DNA of 38,451 nucleotides from an uncultured Oscillospiraceae bacterium (GCA_900552115.1 URYP01000009.1:1-38451); one strand, 5' to 3'; shown: positions 29,738 to 38,422, counted from the first letter of the stretch. Translations and numbers: made by a program. The notes: generated by a model from the letters alone, not told the origin.

Positions 29738-30354
29738 CACCTCTGTCTGTTTTGGAGGCGGGGAGCCTCCCGGTCGGTGCGGCGAAGATAACGGTCGGTA
29801 ACGATAAGTTCCACCGGCCGGTCATACCGCCCGTGAGGAAGAGACCGGCGAATGCAGTTTGCATAGCAGATCCCCACCATGTGTCCGCCAAAGCCCGCGA
29901 GAAAGCGGTCGTAATATCCTTTTCCATACCCCAGGCGGAAACCTCTCCAATCATAACACAAAGCCGGTACCAAACACAAGCCCTTTCCAAAATCCGTCAT
30001 TCGGCGGGATGGATCAGGCCGCGGCTCCAACACGCCGAAAGTGCCCGGCTCCAGCTCATCCAGGCTTTCAATGCGGTAAAATTCCATCAGCCGGGTATGT
30101 GGTACACAGCGGGGAACAGCCACCGTTTTTCCGTCGGCCAGCGCCCGCCGGATAATGGCGGTGGTATCCACTTCAATGGGCGTGGATACATACGTCAGCA
30201 GAATATCCTGGTGCTTATACTGCCACAGGGCCGCTACTCGGCGGGCGACCGCCGCATCCATGGCGGCCTTTTGCTGGTCAGGTAGGGAGCGGCGCAGATT
30301 TTTGTAATGCTCTCTCATGCCCGCTTTGATGGGGCGTATATCTTCTACCGGCAT
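29737..30354 (-). CDS. 5-formyltetrahydrofolate cyclo-ligase
   Basis: The 205-residue enzyme uses ATP to turn 5-formyl-THF into 5,10-methenyl-THF, recycling a folate that inhibits other enzymes. It has the family pattern: basic N-terminal (KAGMREHYKNLRRSL), ILLTYVSTPIEVDT, TVAVPRC, EPGTFGVLEP and the signature LVPALCYDWRGFRLGYGKGYYDRFL. Its ATG overlaps the DJ-1 gene end by 10 bp with GGAGG upstream. In the same operon as thyX, which consumes methylene-THF, it makes a sensible folate-supply step. Confidence 0.95.
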   Translation of the reverse strand: MPVEDIRPIKAGMREHYKNLRRSLPDQQKAAMDAAVARRVAALWQYKHQDILLTYVSTPIEVDTTAIIRRALADGKTVAVPRCVPHTRLMEFYRIESLDELEPGTFGVLEPRPDPSRRMTDFGKGLCLVPALCYDWRGFRLGYGKGYYDRFLAGFGGHMVGICYANCIRRSLPHGRYDRPVELIVTDRYLRRTDREAPRLQNRQR

Positions 30355-30884
30355 TGCAGCGATTCCTCCAGCCGGTTGGTTTCTTCAGCGGAACGGAACT
30401 GCCGCACAATAGCAAGCGCGAACGGAATGGTAACGCCCATCCCCTTCCCGGTCACCACCCGTCCGTCCGACACCGCCGGCAGGGACTGTACCGCGGCTCC
30501 GGAAAGCGCGTCCTCGTAACCGGGAAAACAGGTGGCGTTCCGGCCGGCCAACAACCCTTTATGCCCCAGGATAGAAGGGGCGGCGCAAATCGCGGCGATC
30601 AGCAGATCGTGGGACGCTGCCCAATCAAGTGCTTTTTGAACGGTTTGCGACGCCTCCAAATGTTTGGTTCCCGGCATACCGCCGGGGAGAACCACACCGT
30701 CCAGATCCTCCAGGGAAAAAGCGGTTTCGTCCCGGTCGGCCAATACGGAAATGCCATGCGCCCCAGTGACGGTTTTTCCGCCGATGCCGATGGTAACGGT
30801 ATCCAGCCCGGCCCGGCGCAGCACGTCCACCGTGGTCAGCGCTTCGGTTTCTTCAAACCCCTGTGCCAAAAATACCGCAATCAT
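30345..30884 (-). CDS. DJ-1/PfpI family protein
   Basis: The protein of about 179 residues has the DJ-1/ThiJ fold. VFLAQGFEETEALTTVDVLRRAG opens it with the conserved Glu, and the nucleophile-elbow Cys100 lies in LLIAAICAAPSILG; GGMPG at about 68-72 and ATCFPGYED follow. Related bacterial YajL-type proteins protect against oxidative stress and glyoxals; the actual activity of this one is not known. I chose ATG 30884 with AAGGAGAG upstream; TTG 30890 is in frame. It overlaps the cyclo-ligase start. Confidence 0.92.
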   Translation of the reverse strand: MIAVFLAQGFEETEALTTVDVLRRAGLDTVTIGIGGKTVTGAHGISVLADRDETAFSLEDLDGVVLPGGMPGTKHLEASQTVQKALDWAASHDLLIAAICAAPSILGHKGLLAGRNATCFPGYEDALSGAAVQSLPAVSDGRVVTGKGMGVTIPFALAIVRQFRSAEETNRLEESLQCR

Positions 30885-30913
30885 GACCAATCTCTCCTTA
30901 CTGCAAGTTGTTT

Positions 30914-31765
30914 TCAGTCCAGCGCCAATCCCATATACAGAGAGGACTGGGAATGCGACAGTGCTTCGGCCTGCGCGTCCAAATAATGGATCATGCCGAA
31001 TGCCGTCCCATCCCCGTCACAGGAGGGGGCGCGTATGGTGCAGGTATCAAATTGATACCTGTCGCACAAATGACGATAAAATAAAGGTAAGAGCTCCTGC
31101 CCACACAACAGCTCCCGTACAAGAATATGCTCCGCATCCGGCGCGCAGAGAGCGGACCAGCCCGGTCCCTCCCAATAAGCGCCCCGCACCGCTTGTATGG
31201 CAAATCGCCATACCGCCCGGTCCCATTCAATAGACGGGATATGCCGCTCACCCAGCCATTCCCGGCGCAGCGAAGTGGGCAGGGAGAGGCGACGTACGCG
31301 GGATGCCGTTTCAGCCGCCTGTTTTTCGATGTCCCGCCGGGTCATGGTGCGGATATCCGCACGGAAAGCCGGCCGATACCCGAGCCGGGCGTAAAATGTT
31401 TCCAGCGACGGCTGGGCCGGCCGCAGGAAGGTGGCGCGCATACCGGATAGACGCGCTGTATTGTGCGCCGCCTCCAGCAACGAGGAAAAAATTCCCCGGC
31501 CGCGAAATTCCGGTAAAGTTGCCGCGGCATACACATATCCTACAGGCAGCGTATACGGATGTCCGGGCAGCGACAGCGCGGCAGGCAGCAGAAACAGCAT
31601 GGAAACCGGCCGCCCGGCTACCGTATGGACAACCGCCTGTTCCGGGCTAAAACCGCTCTCCCAGAAAAAAGCGATGTCGGCGGGGGAATCCTCGGGAAAC
31701 GAGGACAGCCAGATGGCTTCCAGGGCAGGCAGATCCGACGCATTGGCCCGGCGCTGTTCTTCCAC
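30914..31765 (-). CDS. GNAT-family N-acetyltransferase
   Basis: The 283-residue protein has a GNAT acetyl-CoA-binding core at about 70-130: VGYVYAAATLPEFRGRGIFSSLLEAAHNTA, with the R-G-R-G pyrophosphate loop, then FLRPAQPSLETFYARLGYRP. An extra C-terminal part (about 150-283) looks like the second domain of Eis-like or two-domain GNATs, but the match is weak. The acceptor substrate is unknown. The start is GTG behind AAAGGGGG. It follows the DUF2156 gene by 15 bp. Confidence 0.87.
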   Translation of the reverse strand: MEEQRRANASDLPALEAIWLSSFPEDSPADIAFFWESGFSPEQAVVHTVAGRPVSMLFLLPAALSLPGHPYTLPVGYVYAAATLPEFRGRGIFSSLLEAAHNTARLSGMRATFLRPAQPSLETFYARLGYRPAFRADIRTMTRRDIEKQAAETASRVRRLSLPTSLRREWLGERHIPSIEWDRAVWRFAIQAVRGAYWEGPGWSALCAPDAEHILVRELLCGQELLPLFYRHLCDRYQFDTCTIRAPSCDGDGTAFGMIHYLDAQAEALSHSQSSLYMGLALD

Positions 31766-31780
31766 AGGGAGTCGCCCCCT

Positions 31781-32677
31781 TTATCGTTCGGTACAGATAT
31801 ACTTTTGAATGATGCGGGCCGGATGGTATGACTGCTTGGCTTTGCGAAGGCCCTCCAGCCCCATGTCATTTTCCCGGTTGATCCATTCAAACCCATCCAG
31901 TTCCCGTGCGGCGAATTCCTTGTTGATGACGGCGTATGCTCCGGGATACTCGGGTAGCGCTTTTTCCACCTGGATGTCAAATTCGCGGGACGAGACCGGC
32001 GCGCCAAAGGTGAACGCAGCCACGCGGCCGTCTACCCGAAGCAGGCCGCCCCGTACGTCCAGAAGCTTACGGTGGCGCAGGACATCGCCAATGGATTGCT
32101 GTTCCGCGCGCAGGCTGGCGTTCAGGGGTTCGCGGGATTGATACCACGCCTCCGCCGTGTGGAGTGCATCCAGCAGATTACCGTCGTCAATGGCCTCATA
32201 CTGCCAGTTGTAGCGCTTGGTAAACGCGGCGACATGGCCGCGCTTACCGTGATATTTTTTGCCGGGCAGCGTCGCCAAAGCTTCCCGGCTGTACAGATAG
32301 TCGAAATCCGGTTCCGAGGGCCGCCGGTCGAACTGGCCGGGAAAAGCCTGTTCCAGCCGGTCCGCCAGGTTTTCCGCCGAACCATAGAGGCGCAGCGGCG
32401 CGCCCTGATCGTGCGCGTAGGAGCGCAGAAGGGAAATGCCGCTTTTAAAATTCCCGCCCACCGGGGGAGAAAACGTCATTTCCGGTGCATCCGACCGGAA
32501 AAACACCGTATCACCGACACGGGCCCAGCTATTCTTTCCGTATTTACGCCACATATATAACGTGGAAAAGGTGAATTCACACCCATTGAAACCGCTGTTT
32601 TGAAGCAGAGGAACCGCCCAGGAGGCGTCCTCAAGTGAAATTTGCTGAAATTGCAGGCGTTCCTGCAGGTCAATCAT
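31781..32677 (-). CDS. DUF2156 protein (phosphatidylglycerol lysyltransferase-like domain)
   Basis: The 298-residue soluble protein matches DUF2156, a double-GNAT-like fold related to the C-terminal catalytic part of MprF and to FemX. Features are NSGFNGCEFTFSTLYMWRKY near the start, KKYHGKRGHVAAFTKRYNWQYE in the centre, and the closing FEWINRENDMGLEGLRKAKQSYHPARIIQKY. It lacks MprF's flippase helices. By family it may move an aminoacyl group from tRNA, but this is not shown. Its start overlaps tmk by 8 bp. Confidence 0.9.
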   Translation of the reverse strand: MIDLQERLQFQQISLEDASWAVPLLQNSGFNGCEFTFSTLYMWRKYGKNSWARVGDTVFFRSDAPEMTFSPPVGGNFKSGISLLRSYAHDQGAPLRLYGSAENLADRLEQAFPGQFDRRPSEPDFDYLYSREALATLPGKKYHGKRGHVAAFTKRYNWQYEAIDDGNLLDALHTAEAWYQSREPLNASLRAEQQSIGDVLRHRKLLDVRGGLLRVDGRVAAFTFGAPVSSREFDIQVEKALPEYPGAYAVINKEFAARELDGFEWINRENDMGLEGLRKAKQSYHPARIIQKYICTER

Positions 32678-33341
32678 GAGCCATTACTTCCTTTACACAG
32701 GCAATTATCTGTTCCGTAATGTCCGCCTCAGCAAAGGGGCCGTCCTGATTGCCGCAGGGGATCCATCGCCAGCCGCCCTTTTTGGCCGCATACCGGGCGC
32801 ACCGGCGGCAGTCCCGCAGATACGCCGCGTCCCGCTCGTGGATATCCTTTTTGCTCTCATCCCCCTGATAGCGGTGGGACAGTAGCTGTTGAGATACCGC
32901 GGGGGGCATGTCCAGGAACAGCACGCTGTCCGGACGGGGGAGCGCCAGGCGGCCGTATTCGTAATCTTCCAGCCAGTCCAGATAGGCGTCCCACTCCGTC
33001 TGCGGGAGCTTGGCCATCTGATGAATCGCATTGGACGTTGTATACCGGGCGGCCACAATCAGCGTATCGCTATCATAGTCGGCTTCCCAGAATTTTTTAA
33101 AGCTGGCATACCGGTCCACCGCATAAAACGAAGACGCGGCATACGCGTTGACCGCATCGGCCTGCGGACCGAATTCTCCGGCCAGATACATTTTTACCAG
33201 GGCGGAAGACGGCTGGTCGTAATCCGGAAAACAGATTTGCTTATAGCGTATCCCACTTTTCTTCAGATACACGTCCAAGCGGGCCAATTGGGTAGACTTA
33301 CCGCTGCCGTCGAGCCCGTCGATCACAATCAGGCGGCCCAT
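32670..33341 (-). CDS. tmk: Thymidylate kinase
   Basis: This enzyme phosphorylates dTMP to dTDP. The 223-residue protein begins MGRLIVIDGLDGSGKSTQLARLDVYL, with the P-loop at 9-17, and carries FPDYDQPSSALVKMYL, YAVDRYASF and VAARYTTSNAIHQMAK (a DR-Y-type motif), then FLDMPPAVS. The substrate motifs are somewhat diverged from standard Tmk, as in the subgroup often found in Clostridia. I chose ATG 33341, one base after the thyX stop; the upstream frame is a thyX shadow. Coupling with thyX puts two consecutive dTTP steps together. Confidence 0.9.
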   Translation of the reverse strand: MGRLIVIDGLDGSGKSTQLARLDVYLKKSGIRYKQICFPDYDQPSSALVKMYLAGEFGPQADAVNAYAASSFYAVDRYASFKKFWEADYDSDTLIVAARYTTSNAIHQMAKLPQTEWDAYLDWLEDYEYGRLALPRPDSVLFLDMPPAVSQQLLSHRYQGDESKKDIHERDAAYLRDCRRCARYAAKKGGWRWIPCGNQDGPFAEADITEQIIACVKEVMAHD

Positions 33342-33342
33342 A

Positions 33343-34116
33343 TCACGGCGTCTCCTTGAGATCGGCAAAAAACCGCCGAACCTGCGCCGCCTGGCCGCAG
33401 GACATTTTTCCTTCATGGCAGGGGCCGTTCAAACAGGCCGGGCCCGCGTTTTTAAACAAATGCGGCGCGGCCTGTAAACACAGGCGCAGCATCTGGTTGG
33501 CTAAATCACGTATTTCCCACTGGGCCCGGTTGCAGCAGCGGTGCCGGAAAAAGTTCATCAGGCTGCGGGCGTTCATGGTCACCACCATTTTTGTGGTACA
33601 GGCATTGGGAAGCACAAAGCGGGCGTCCTCAATCGCTTTTTTTTGGGCGGCGCGGGCGGCCGCTTTCTCATCCATGCCCTGTTCCCGGAACAGCGCTTCG
33701 TGCTTGCTTTTTAAAAGAGCGGTCAGCCGCTCGTAATGCGCCTGATCCTCTTCCATGGCGCGGAGGTATTCCGCCTTGGCCTCTGGGATGTCGGCAATTT
33801 CGGGCGGCAGAACGTATTCAAACGCCTTTTCCGCGACGTAGCGCTGGCTCTGAACACTGAAGGACGCGATCCGGTGACGGGTGATTTGCGCCAGCAGGGA
33901 ACGGGAAACGCCCTCGATGCCAAAGGTGAACGAGGCGTGTTCAATAGGGGACTCATGCCCAATCTCCGCCAGCATATCCACAAAAGAAGCCGCTTTGTCA
34001 TCGGTCAGCTTGTCCTGGATGGATGCGATGGAGGAAGGGGAATAGCACAGGCGGGCGGCCGAGGCGACGAGGTGCTCCGGAGCGGGCGTATGTGCGAGCA
34101 GCGTAACATGGATCAT
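33343..34116 (-). CDS. thyX: Flavin-dependent thymidylate synthase
   Basis: ThyX makes dTMP from dUMP using methylene-THF, FAD and NADPH. The 257-residue protein has the diagnostic RHRx7S motif at about 80-90 (RHRIASFSVQS), HASFTFGIEGVSRSLLAQ before it, and FVLPNACTTKMVVTMNARSLMNFFRHRCCNRAQWEIR after it, as in the family. The C-terminal tail has a Cys cluster (ACLNGPCHEGKMSCGQ). The ATG is preceded by GAGGAAGTGAGG. It heads a minus-strand operon that runs to the U32 gene. Confidence 0.97.
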   Translation of the reverse strand: MIHVTLLAHTPAPEHLVASAARLCYSPSSIASIQDKLTDDKAASFVDMLAEIGHESPIEHASFTFGIEGVSRSLLAQITRHRIASFSVQSQRYVAEKAFEYVLPPEIADIPEAKAEYLRAMEEDQAHYERLTALLKSKHEALFREQGMDEKAAARAAQKKAIEDARFVLPNACTTKMVVTMNARSLMNFFRHRCCNRAQWEIRDLANQMLRLCLQAAPHLFKNAGPACLNGPCHEGKMSCGQAAQVRRFFADLKETP

Positions 34117-34158
34117 GGTAAAATCCTCACTTCCTCATAAAATGACAACTTACAGTAT

Positions 34159-34187
34159 AGTATAACATGTTTTGCCGGGTTCTTCAA
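34159..34187 (-). promoter_or_regulatory. thyX operon promoter
   Basis: On the minus strand, TTGAAG (plus 34182-34187), a 17-bp spacer and TATACT (plus 34159-34164) precede thyX by about 43 bp. A second TATACT overlaps just downstream. Confidence 0.65.
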
Positions 34188-34206
34188 CCGCCGCCTCTAA
34201 AAATCT

Positions 34207-34752
34207 TTATCCGATCGTCACGAAATCCCGGATATCCGCCAGCTTTTTCTCTCCAATACCTTTTACCTGCGTGAGTTCCTCCACACTGGCAAACCCGCCA
34301 TGGGCTTTGCGGTAATCTATTATCCGTTGGGCCAGTACCGGACCGATCCCTTTTAGCTGCATTAAAGTATCGGCACCGGCGCTGTTTAGATTGATGGGGA
34401 AAACGGGAGCCGCGGTAGTTGTTGTCGTGCGCGTTTTTTTCGTTGCGGTGATGGTGGTGCGTGGCGCGGCACGGGAACCGGCCGTAGGCCGTGTTCCGGT
34501 AACGGCCGTGGTGGACATGGAACCGGAGGGCTTGCCCCGGGAAGCGGTTGCTTCACTCGCCGCTGTTATGTCCGTGGAAACCACCGCATCGGTCCTTGTC
34601 GAGGATGCGGAGGGCAGATCGCTGCCCTCATCCACATAAACAATTTCGACCGGGGACAACCGGGGTAGGGATAAAACAGCGGCAAGCATGGTGCCGGCCG
34701 CCAACACCACCAGTGCGGCAGCCAGTATCCAGTGCGCGGATGGTTTACGCAT
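34207..34752 (-). CDS. comEA: ComEA-like membrane-anchored helix-hairpin-helix DNA-binding protein
   Basis: The 181-residue protein has an N-terminal membrane anchor (about 9-30), a long Ser/Thr-rich linker (about 45-115) and a tandem helix-hairpin-helix domain at the end: INLNSAGADTLMQLKGIGPVLAQRIIDYRKAHGGF and ELTQVKGIGEKKLADI. ComEA binds incoming double-stranded DNA at the cell surface during competence. The usual SLBB domain between anchor and linker is not evident here. I chose ATG 34752 with AAAGGAGG upstream. No comEB or comEC lies next to it. Confidence 0.87.
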   Translation of the reverse strand: MRKPSAHWILAAALVVLAAGTMLAAVLSLPRLSPVEIVYVDEGSDLPSASSTRTDAVVSTDITAASEATASRGKPSGSMSTTAVTGTRPTAGSRAAPRTTITATKKTRTTTTTAAPVFPINLNSAGADTLMQLKGIGPVLAQRIIDYRKAHGGFASVEELTQVKGIGEKKLADIRDFVTIG

Positions 34753-34863
34753 ACGCTGACCTCCTTTTAAAATCCCAGAGTTACCCCCATTATCAGGGAA
34801 TACCGCCAAAATTCAAGCGATGATTTTCCACATTCTCCAAGCTGGTAATGTGGTCCGGATTAT

Positions 34864-34871
34864 GGTATACT
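34864..34871 (+). promoter_or_regulatory. Extended -10 box of the phosphopantetheinyl transferase gene
   Basis: GGTATACT preceded by T forms an extended -10 (TGG-TATACT) about 25 bp upstream of the GTG start. A -35 box is not clear, which is usual for extended -10 promoters. Confidence 0.5.
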
Positions 34872-34895
34872 ACCTTTCATAAGGGGGGCGGGAAC

Positions 34896-35561
34896 GTGGA
34901 ACGAATCGTTTTGCTGCGGGTCACGCGCCCGCTTTCCCCGGCGGAGGAAGCCGCGCTGCTGCATTACGTAGACGCCGATAAGCGTTGCCGTCTCCGGCAA
35001 ATGCCGGTGGAGGAACCCCGCCAGCTCAGCCTGCTGGCCGATGTGCTGGTGCGCCTGTTGGCCGCGCGGCAATGGGGAGGGGAGCCGCAGATGCGGCGGA
35101 TAGGGACCGCCCCCGGCGGCAAGCCGGTATTTTTGGAGGCCCCGGATCATCACTTTAATGTGTCCCATACGTCCGGCGGTATTGTCTGCGGTTTGTCCCG
35201 CCATCCGGTGGGAGTGGATATTGAGAGGGAGCGTCCGGTCAGCGACCGGGTAGCGGCCCGGTGGTTCACCCCGGAGGAACGGGCGTGGGCCGCAGAGGAT
35301 CCGGCCAGACGGCTGACCCTGTGGACCCGCAAGGAGGCCGCCGCCAAATGGAGCGGGGAGGGCTTGGCTTCCGGTATCCGCGCCGTCAACACTCTGGAGG
35401 CTCCCTGGGAATCCCGGCTGATCAGCCGCGCCTACGCGCCATTTATCCTGTCCGTATGCGAAGAAGGCGTTCAGCCGTTTGATATGGAATTATTGGACAT
35501 GACACGTCTTTTGGCCTGCTTGGGCCCTCTGCCGGACGGTCCTGTGGAAAAGCTCGTATGA
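34896..35561 (+). CDS. Sfp-type 4'-phosphopantetheinyl transferase
   Basis: The 221-residue enzyme moves the phosphopantetheine arm from CoA to carrier proteins. It shows FNVSHTSGGIVCGLSRHPVGVDIERERP (about 84-111), the metal-binding GVDIE motif, then RWFTPEERAW and LWTRKEAAAKWSGEGL (about 141-156), matching the WxxKEAxxK signature. It starts at GTG 34896 behind GGGGGGCGGG; the frame extends upstream but has no start signal. The size fits the Sfp group, which has broad substrates, but no NRPS or PKS genes lie in the window. LRR and PBP genes follow on the same strand. Confidence 0.9.
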   Translation: MERIVLLRVTRPLSPAEEAALLHYVDADKRCRLRQMPVEEPRQLSLLADVLVRLLAARQWGGEPQMRRIGTAPGGKPVFLEAPDHHFNVSHTSGGIVCGLSRHPVGVDIERERPVSDRVAARWFTPEERAWAAEDPARRLTLWTRKEAAAKWSGEGLASGIRAVNTLEAPWESRLISRAYAPFILSVCEEGVQPFDMELLDMTRLLACLGPLPDGPVEKLV

Positions 35562-35573
35562 AGGAGAGTTCCC

Positions 35574-36731
35574 ATGAAAAAAACGTTACATTTGCGCATT
35601 GCTCCGCTTCTGGCTGCCGGTGCCCTGCTGCTGACAGCCGGCGCCTGTTCCTCCAGTACGGATTTTTCCGTGGGCGGCAAACAGGGGCCGATCACGTCGG
35701 ATCCGGCCGCTACGGCGACGACGACGGCGGCGCCCCAAAAGGAAACCCAGTCCACCAGTACCACGACGACGCGCAAAACGACCCAGAGCCGGGCGACGGC
35801 GCGGCCGACAACGTCTGCGGGGCTGGAGTATACCATCGTGGGCGGCAGCGCCGTAATCACTGGCTATAAAGGCACGGCGGAACAGGTTATCATTCCCTCA
35901 TCGATTGCCGGCTATCCGGTCAGGGAAATCGGCGACCAGGCGTTTGCCGACCGCCAGCGCGTGCGCGGCGTGACCATTCCCGGATCGGTGACCGCCATCG
36001 GCGATATGGCGTTTTACAACTGCGGGAACCTGCGCACCATCGTCCTGCCGAACAGTGTGACGAGCCTGGGCGAGAACCTGTTTGAATTGTGTATTAAGTT
36101 AACCAGTGTGACGCTGCCGGCGGGAATTACCAACATTCCGAACGGCATGTTCCGCGACTGCCGGAGTCTTGCCTCCTATACCATCCCTGCGACGGTCAAG
36201 AAAATCGGCGATACGGCCTTTCGTTCCTGCGCGAAGCTGTCCACCCTGACGATACCCGAAGGGGTGACCGCCATCGGAGAGGAATGCTTTGCCTACTGCG
36301 AAAGGCTGACGAACCTTGAACTCCCCGATACGCTCAAGACCATGGGCGACAAAGCCTTTAACAGCTGTTCGCGGCTGAAAAGGGTAAAATTCAGTGAGAA
36401 TTTAACCGCCGTCAGCAACGGCGCGTTCGAAGGATGCTCCAACCTGCAATCGGTCAATCTGCCCGGCAAGGTAACCCGTGTGGGCGACATGGCGTTTGCC
36501 TCCTGCGAGCGGTTGGGGATGGTGAGCCTGCCCCAAAACCTGAAAAGCATTGGACAGGGCGCTTTTTGGAGCTGCTCCATTCTGCAGAATATCCGTATTC
36601 CGGATTCGGTGACCCAAATCGACGACGCGGCGTTTATCAACTGTCACGAAAAGTTGACCATGATTGGCTCAAAGGGTTCGGCGGCCGAAAAGTATGCCAG
36701 CGCCAATAAACTGCGTTTCCGTTCCATGTAA
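35574..36731 (+). CDS. BspA-type leucine-rich-repeat lipoprotein
   Basis: The 385-residue protein has a signal peptide ending in a lipobox-like AGAC at Cys25 (Ala rather than Leu at -3, slightly atypical). A Thr-rich linker (about 42-82, TTTAAPQKETQSTSTTTTR style) precedes roughly nine BspA/LRR_5 repeats of about 23 residues with the pattern AF-x-x-C-x-x-L-x-x-(V/I)-x-(L/I)-P-x-x-(V/L)-x-x-IG. Such surface proteins often bind host or matrix partners; no target can be read here. ATG follows AAGGAGAG. It is 12 bp after the transferase gene. Confidence 0.9.
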   Translation: MKKTLHLRIAPLLAAGALLLTAGACSSSTDFSVGGKQGPITSDPAATATTTAAPQKETQSTSTTTTRKTTQSRATARPTTSAGLEYTIVGGSAVITGYKGTAEQVIIPSSIAGYPVREIGDQAFADRQRVRGVTIPGSVTAIGDMAFYNCGNLRTIVLPNSVTSLGENLFELCIKLTSVTLPAGITNIPNGMFRDCRSLASYTIPATVKKIGDTAFRSCAKLSTLTIPEGVTAIGEECFAYCERLTNLELPDTLKTMGDKAFNSCSRLKRVKFSENLTAVSNGAFEGCSNLQSVNLPGKVTRVGDMAFASCERLGMVSLPQNLKSIGQGAFWSCSILQNIRIPDSVTQIDDAAFINCHEKLTMIGSKGSAAEKYASANKLRFRSM

Positions 36732-36745
36732 GTATAACTACGTTT

Positions 36746-36798
36746 AAATCCCCCCTGCTTCGGGCACACTACGGGTGTGTTCAGGCAAAGGGGGATTT
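36746..36798 (+). promoter_or_regulatory. RBS-sequestering leader hairpin of the PBP gene
   Basis: AAATCCCCC (36746-36754) pairs perfectly with GGGGGATTT (36790-36798), and an inner hairpin GCACAC / GTGTG(T) (36764-36780) stacks within. The GGGGGA arm is the only ribosome binding site for the PBP ATG at 36804, so folding would hide it. With the short ATTTT after the stem it could also act as a weak terminator of the LRR gene. Confidence 0.6.
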
Positions 36799-36803
36799 TG
36801 CTT

Positions 36804-38411
36804 ATGAAAAAAAGAGCTATATCCATCATGGCCGTTTTCGCCGTCCTTTTCAGCGGACTGGGCATACGGCTGTATTATCTGACAAACGGAGGCAGTCTGT
36901 CATCGGCGGCCAACCAGCAGGCCGGTTACACGGTGACGGTGGCGCGTTCGCGGGGGACAATCTATGATACCAATCTGACGCCGCTCACCAATACCGGTTC
37001 TGAATACCGGCTCAGCGTGTCCCCCACGCCGGAGGCGCTGTCGGCGTTGTCCGGACAGTTTAGCGAGGAGGAGTGGTCCACCCTCAATAAAAAACTGTCG
37101 GACGGAAAACCAATGGCCCTGGCCATGGACAAGGCGCCCAATACGGCGGAGGGAATCACGGTTTTCCAGGTTCCGGTACGGTATTCCGGCGAGTTGCCGG
37201 CCTCCCATCTGTTGGGATATCTGGATGGGGACGGACTGCATGGACAGACGGGCGTGGAACAGATTTTTGACGATGTGCTGAACGAATATGCCGGGAAAGC
37301 ATCCGTCACCTATACCACGGACGGTTCCGGCTCGGTGCTGCAGGGCGTGGCGCCCGAAGTGGAAAACACGCTGGGTCTCAGCCGCGGCGGCGTGGCGTTG
37401 ACGCTGGATAGCATGGTGCAGAAAATTGCCCAGAGGGCGGCCGACCGCTACCTGCCGCAGGGCGCGGTGGTAATCAGCGAGGCGGCCACCGGACGCATTC
37501 TCGCCATGGTGAGTACGCCGGGTTTCCAGCCGGATACCGTAGCCGATCTGCTGGAAGACAAGCGCTCCCCGCTGCTAAACCGGGCCTTGTGCAATTATAA
37601 CTGCGGCTCGGTATTCAAAATCGTTTCCGTGGCGGCGGCGCTGGAGGGCGGCATCCCGCGCAGTACCTCCTTCACCTGCCGCGGCCACGTAGACGTACAG
37701 GGGGTAACGTTCCACTGCCATAACCAGCTGGGACATGGGAAACTGGATATGAGCGGCGGCTTTGCGCAGTCCTGCAACCCTTATTTTATTCAATTGGCGG
37801 AAAAGATGGGGGGAGAACGCCTGTACCGGATGGCCTCTACGCTGGGATTTGACCGCGCCATCACGCTGACGAAAGGGCTGGAAACCGCGCGGGCCATCCT
37901 GCCTGAAAAAGAGGCGCTGATAGGGGCGTCGCTGGCCAACCTGTCTTTTGGACAGGGAGAACTGCTGGCCAGTCCCGTGCATATGGCCCAGCTGGTGGGA
38001 GCGGTCGTCAATGACGGCCAAATCCGCCGCCCAACGATTCTCAAAGGATATGTGGATGAAACCGGTAAGCTGACCGAGGAAGACCCTGTGCCTGTGCAGA
38101 CGGCGTTTTCGGAAGAGACCGCGCAGGCCATTCGCTCTATGATGATTCAGACGGTGCAGACCGGCACCGGTAAGGCGGCCTGTCCGGTTATCGGGGGGGC
38201 GGGCGGAAAAACCGGCACCGCGGAAACCGGTTGGAAAAAGGAAGCGGAGGAAGTGGTGCAGAGCTGGTTCGCCGGCTTTTATCCGGCGGATAACCCGAAA
38301 TATACCGTCGTCGTACTGGCGGAGGATGCCGACAATACCGGCGGCCAGTGCGCGCCGGCCTTTAAGCAGATATGCGAACAGCTTGCTTCCTGGGAGAAGA
38401 CAAAAGCGTAA
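36804..38411 (+). CDS. Class B penicillin-binding protein (transpeptidase)
   Basis: The 535-residue protein has one N-terminal membrane helix (about 5-26), a PBP dimerisation region (RSRGTIYDTNLTPLTN onward, about 40-200) and a transpeptidase domain with SxxK at about 268 (GSVFK), SxN at about 322 (QSCNP) and KTG at about 468 (GGKTGTAET). It cross-links peptidoglycan peptides outside the cell. It has no PASTA domain and is shorter than most SpoVD/FtsI, so a specialised (for example sporulation or elongation) role is possible but not shown. I chose ATG 36804 with AAAGGGGGA upstream. Confidence 0.93.
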   Translation: MKKRAISIMAVFAVLFSGLGIRLYYLTNGGSLSSAANQQAGYTVTVARSRGTIYDTNLTPLTNTGSEYRLSVSPTPEALSALSGQFSEEEWSTLNKKLSDGKPMALAMDKAPNTAEGITVFQVPVRYSGELPASHLLGYLDGDGLHGQTGVEQIFDDVLNEYAGKASVTYTTDGSGSVLQGVAPEVENTLGLSRGGVALTLDSMVQKIAQRAADRYLPQGAVVISEAATGRILAMVSTPGFQPDTVADLLEDKRSPLLNRALCNYNCGSVFKIVSVAAALEGGIPRSTSFTCRGHVDVQGVTFHCHNQLGHGKLDMSGGFAQSCNPYFIQLAEKMGGERLYRMASTLGFDRAITLTKGLETARAILPEKEALIGASLANLSFGQGELLASPVHMAQLVGAVVNDGQIRRPTILKGYVDETGKLTEEDPVPVQTAFSEETAQAIRSMMIQTVQTGTGKAACPVIGGAGGKTGTAETGWKKEAEEVVQSWFAGFYPADNPKYTVVVLAEDADNTGGQCAPAFKQICEQLASWEKTKA

Positions 38412-38422
38412 TCGAATAGCCT

